Positions 13,997 to 17,233 of a DNA stretch of 17,233 nt are shown piece after piece. A program made the translations under genes and the position numbers. Origin of the DNA: an uncultured Desulfobacterium sp. (lineage in GTDB: Bacteria; Desulfobacterota; Desulfobacteria; Desulfobacterales; Desulfobacteraceae); assembly GCA_937124525.1 (NCBI GenBank), contig CAKZLA010000324.1, forward strand, positions 1 to 17,233. The letters run 5' to 3'. The notes under the pieces were generated by a model. The model did not search any database. It saw only the letters and a list, made by a program, of their open reading frames with translations, and was not told where the DNA came from. Position 1 is the stretch's first letter. Every line of letters starts with the position of its first letter.

Positions 13997-17233
<3,237 letters not shown>

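Overview
The window looks like chromosomal DNA of an anaerobic sulfate-reducing bacterium of the Desulfobacterota, probably Desulfobacteraceae-like. This is inferred from a Tmc-type transmembrane electron-transfer complex, a single-chain pyruvate:ferredoxin oxidoreductase (PFOR) that closely resembles the Desulfovibrio africanus enzyme as I know it, and many Fe-S proteins. No species is assigned. I see no rRNA, tRNA, CRISPR array, phage gene or transposase gene.

Left part (1-2945, minus strand): tmcD, tmcC and the 5' part of tmcB. This is a cytoplasmic tryptophan-rich propeller-like protein, a five-helix cytochrome b subunit and an HdrD/DsrK-type Fe-S subunit. The order D-C-B is the reverse of the tmcABCD order described in Desulfovibrio. 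A 478-bp divergent regulatory region (2946-3423) separates them from the plus-strand genes. It holds a possible miniature inverted-repeat element with a minus-strand promoter inside it, and several palindromes.

Middle and right part (3424-17233, plus strand): a succinate/malate-CoA ligase-type beta subunit, a small 7-cysteine ferredoxin-like protein, the matching alpha subunit, a CitE/malyl-CoA lyase-type enzyme, a thiamine-binding MTH1187-family protein, a class I methyltransferase, a fused GlcD-GlcE glycolate oxidase, GlcF, a short malic enzyme, and PFOR (nifJ/por), which runs off the right edge. Gaps of about 100-500 bp between these transcription blocks contain conspicuous inverted repeats and structured leaders.

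Taken together, the plus-strand genes supply every step of a malyl-CoA cycle for anaerobic glycolate oxidation. GlcDE+GlcF convert glycolate to glyoxylate. The CitE-like lyase condenses glyoxylate with acetyl-CoA to malyl-CoA. The SucCD-like ligase converts malyl-CoA to malate with ATP formation. Malic enzyme gives pyruvate + CO2, and PFOR regenerates acetyl-CoA + CO2 + reduced ferredoxin. This pathway was described biochemically for the syntrophic glycolate oxidiser Syntrophobotulus glycolicus. Here it appears as one near-contiguous locus next to a membrane redox complex that could carry electrons toward sulfate reduction. The ferredoxin-like gene inside the CoA-ligase operon and the unusual C-terminal half of the ligase beta subunit are the least explained parts. 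The substrate assignments are inferences from gene content.
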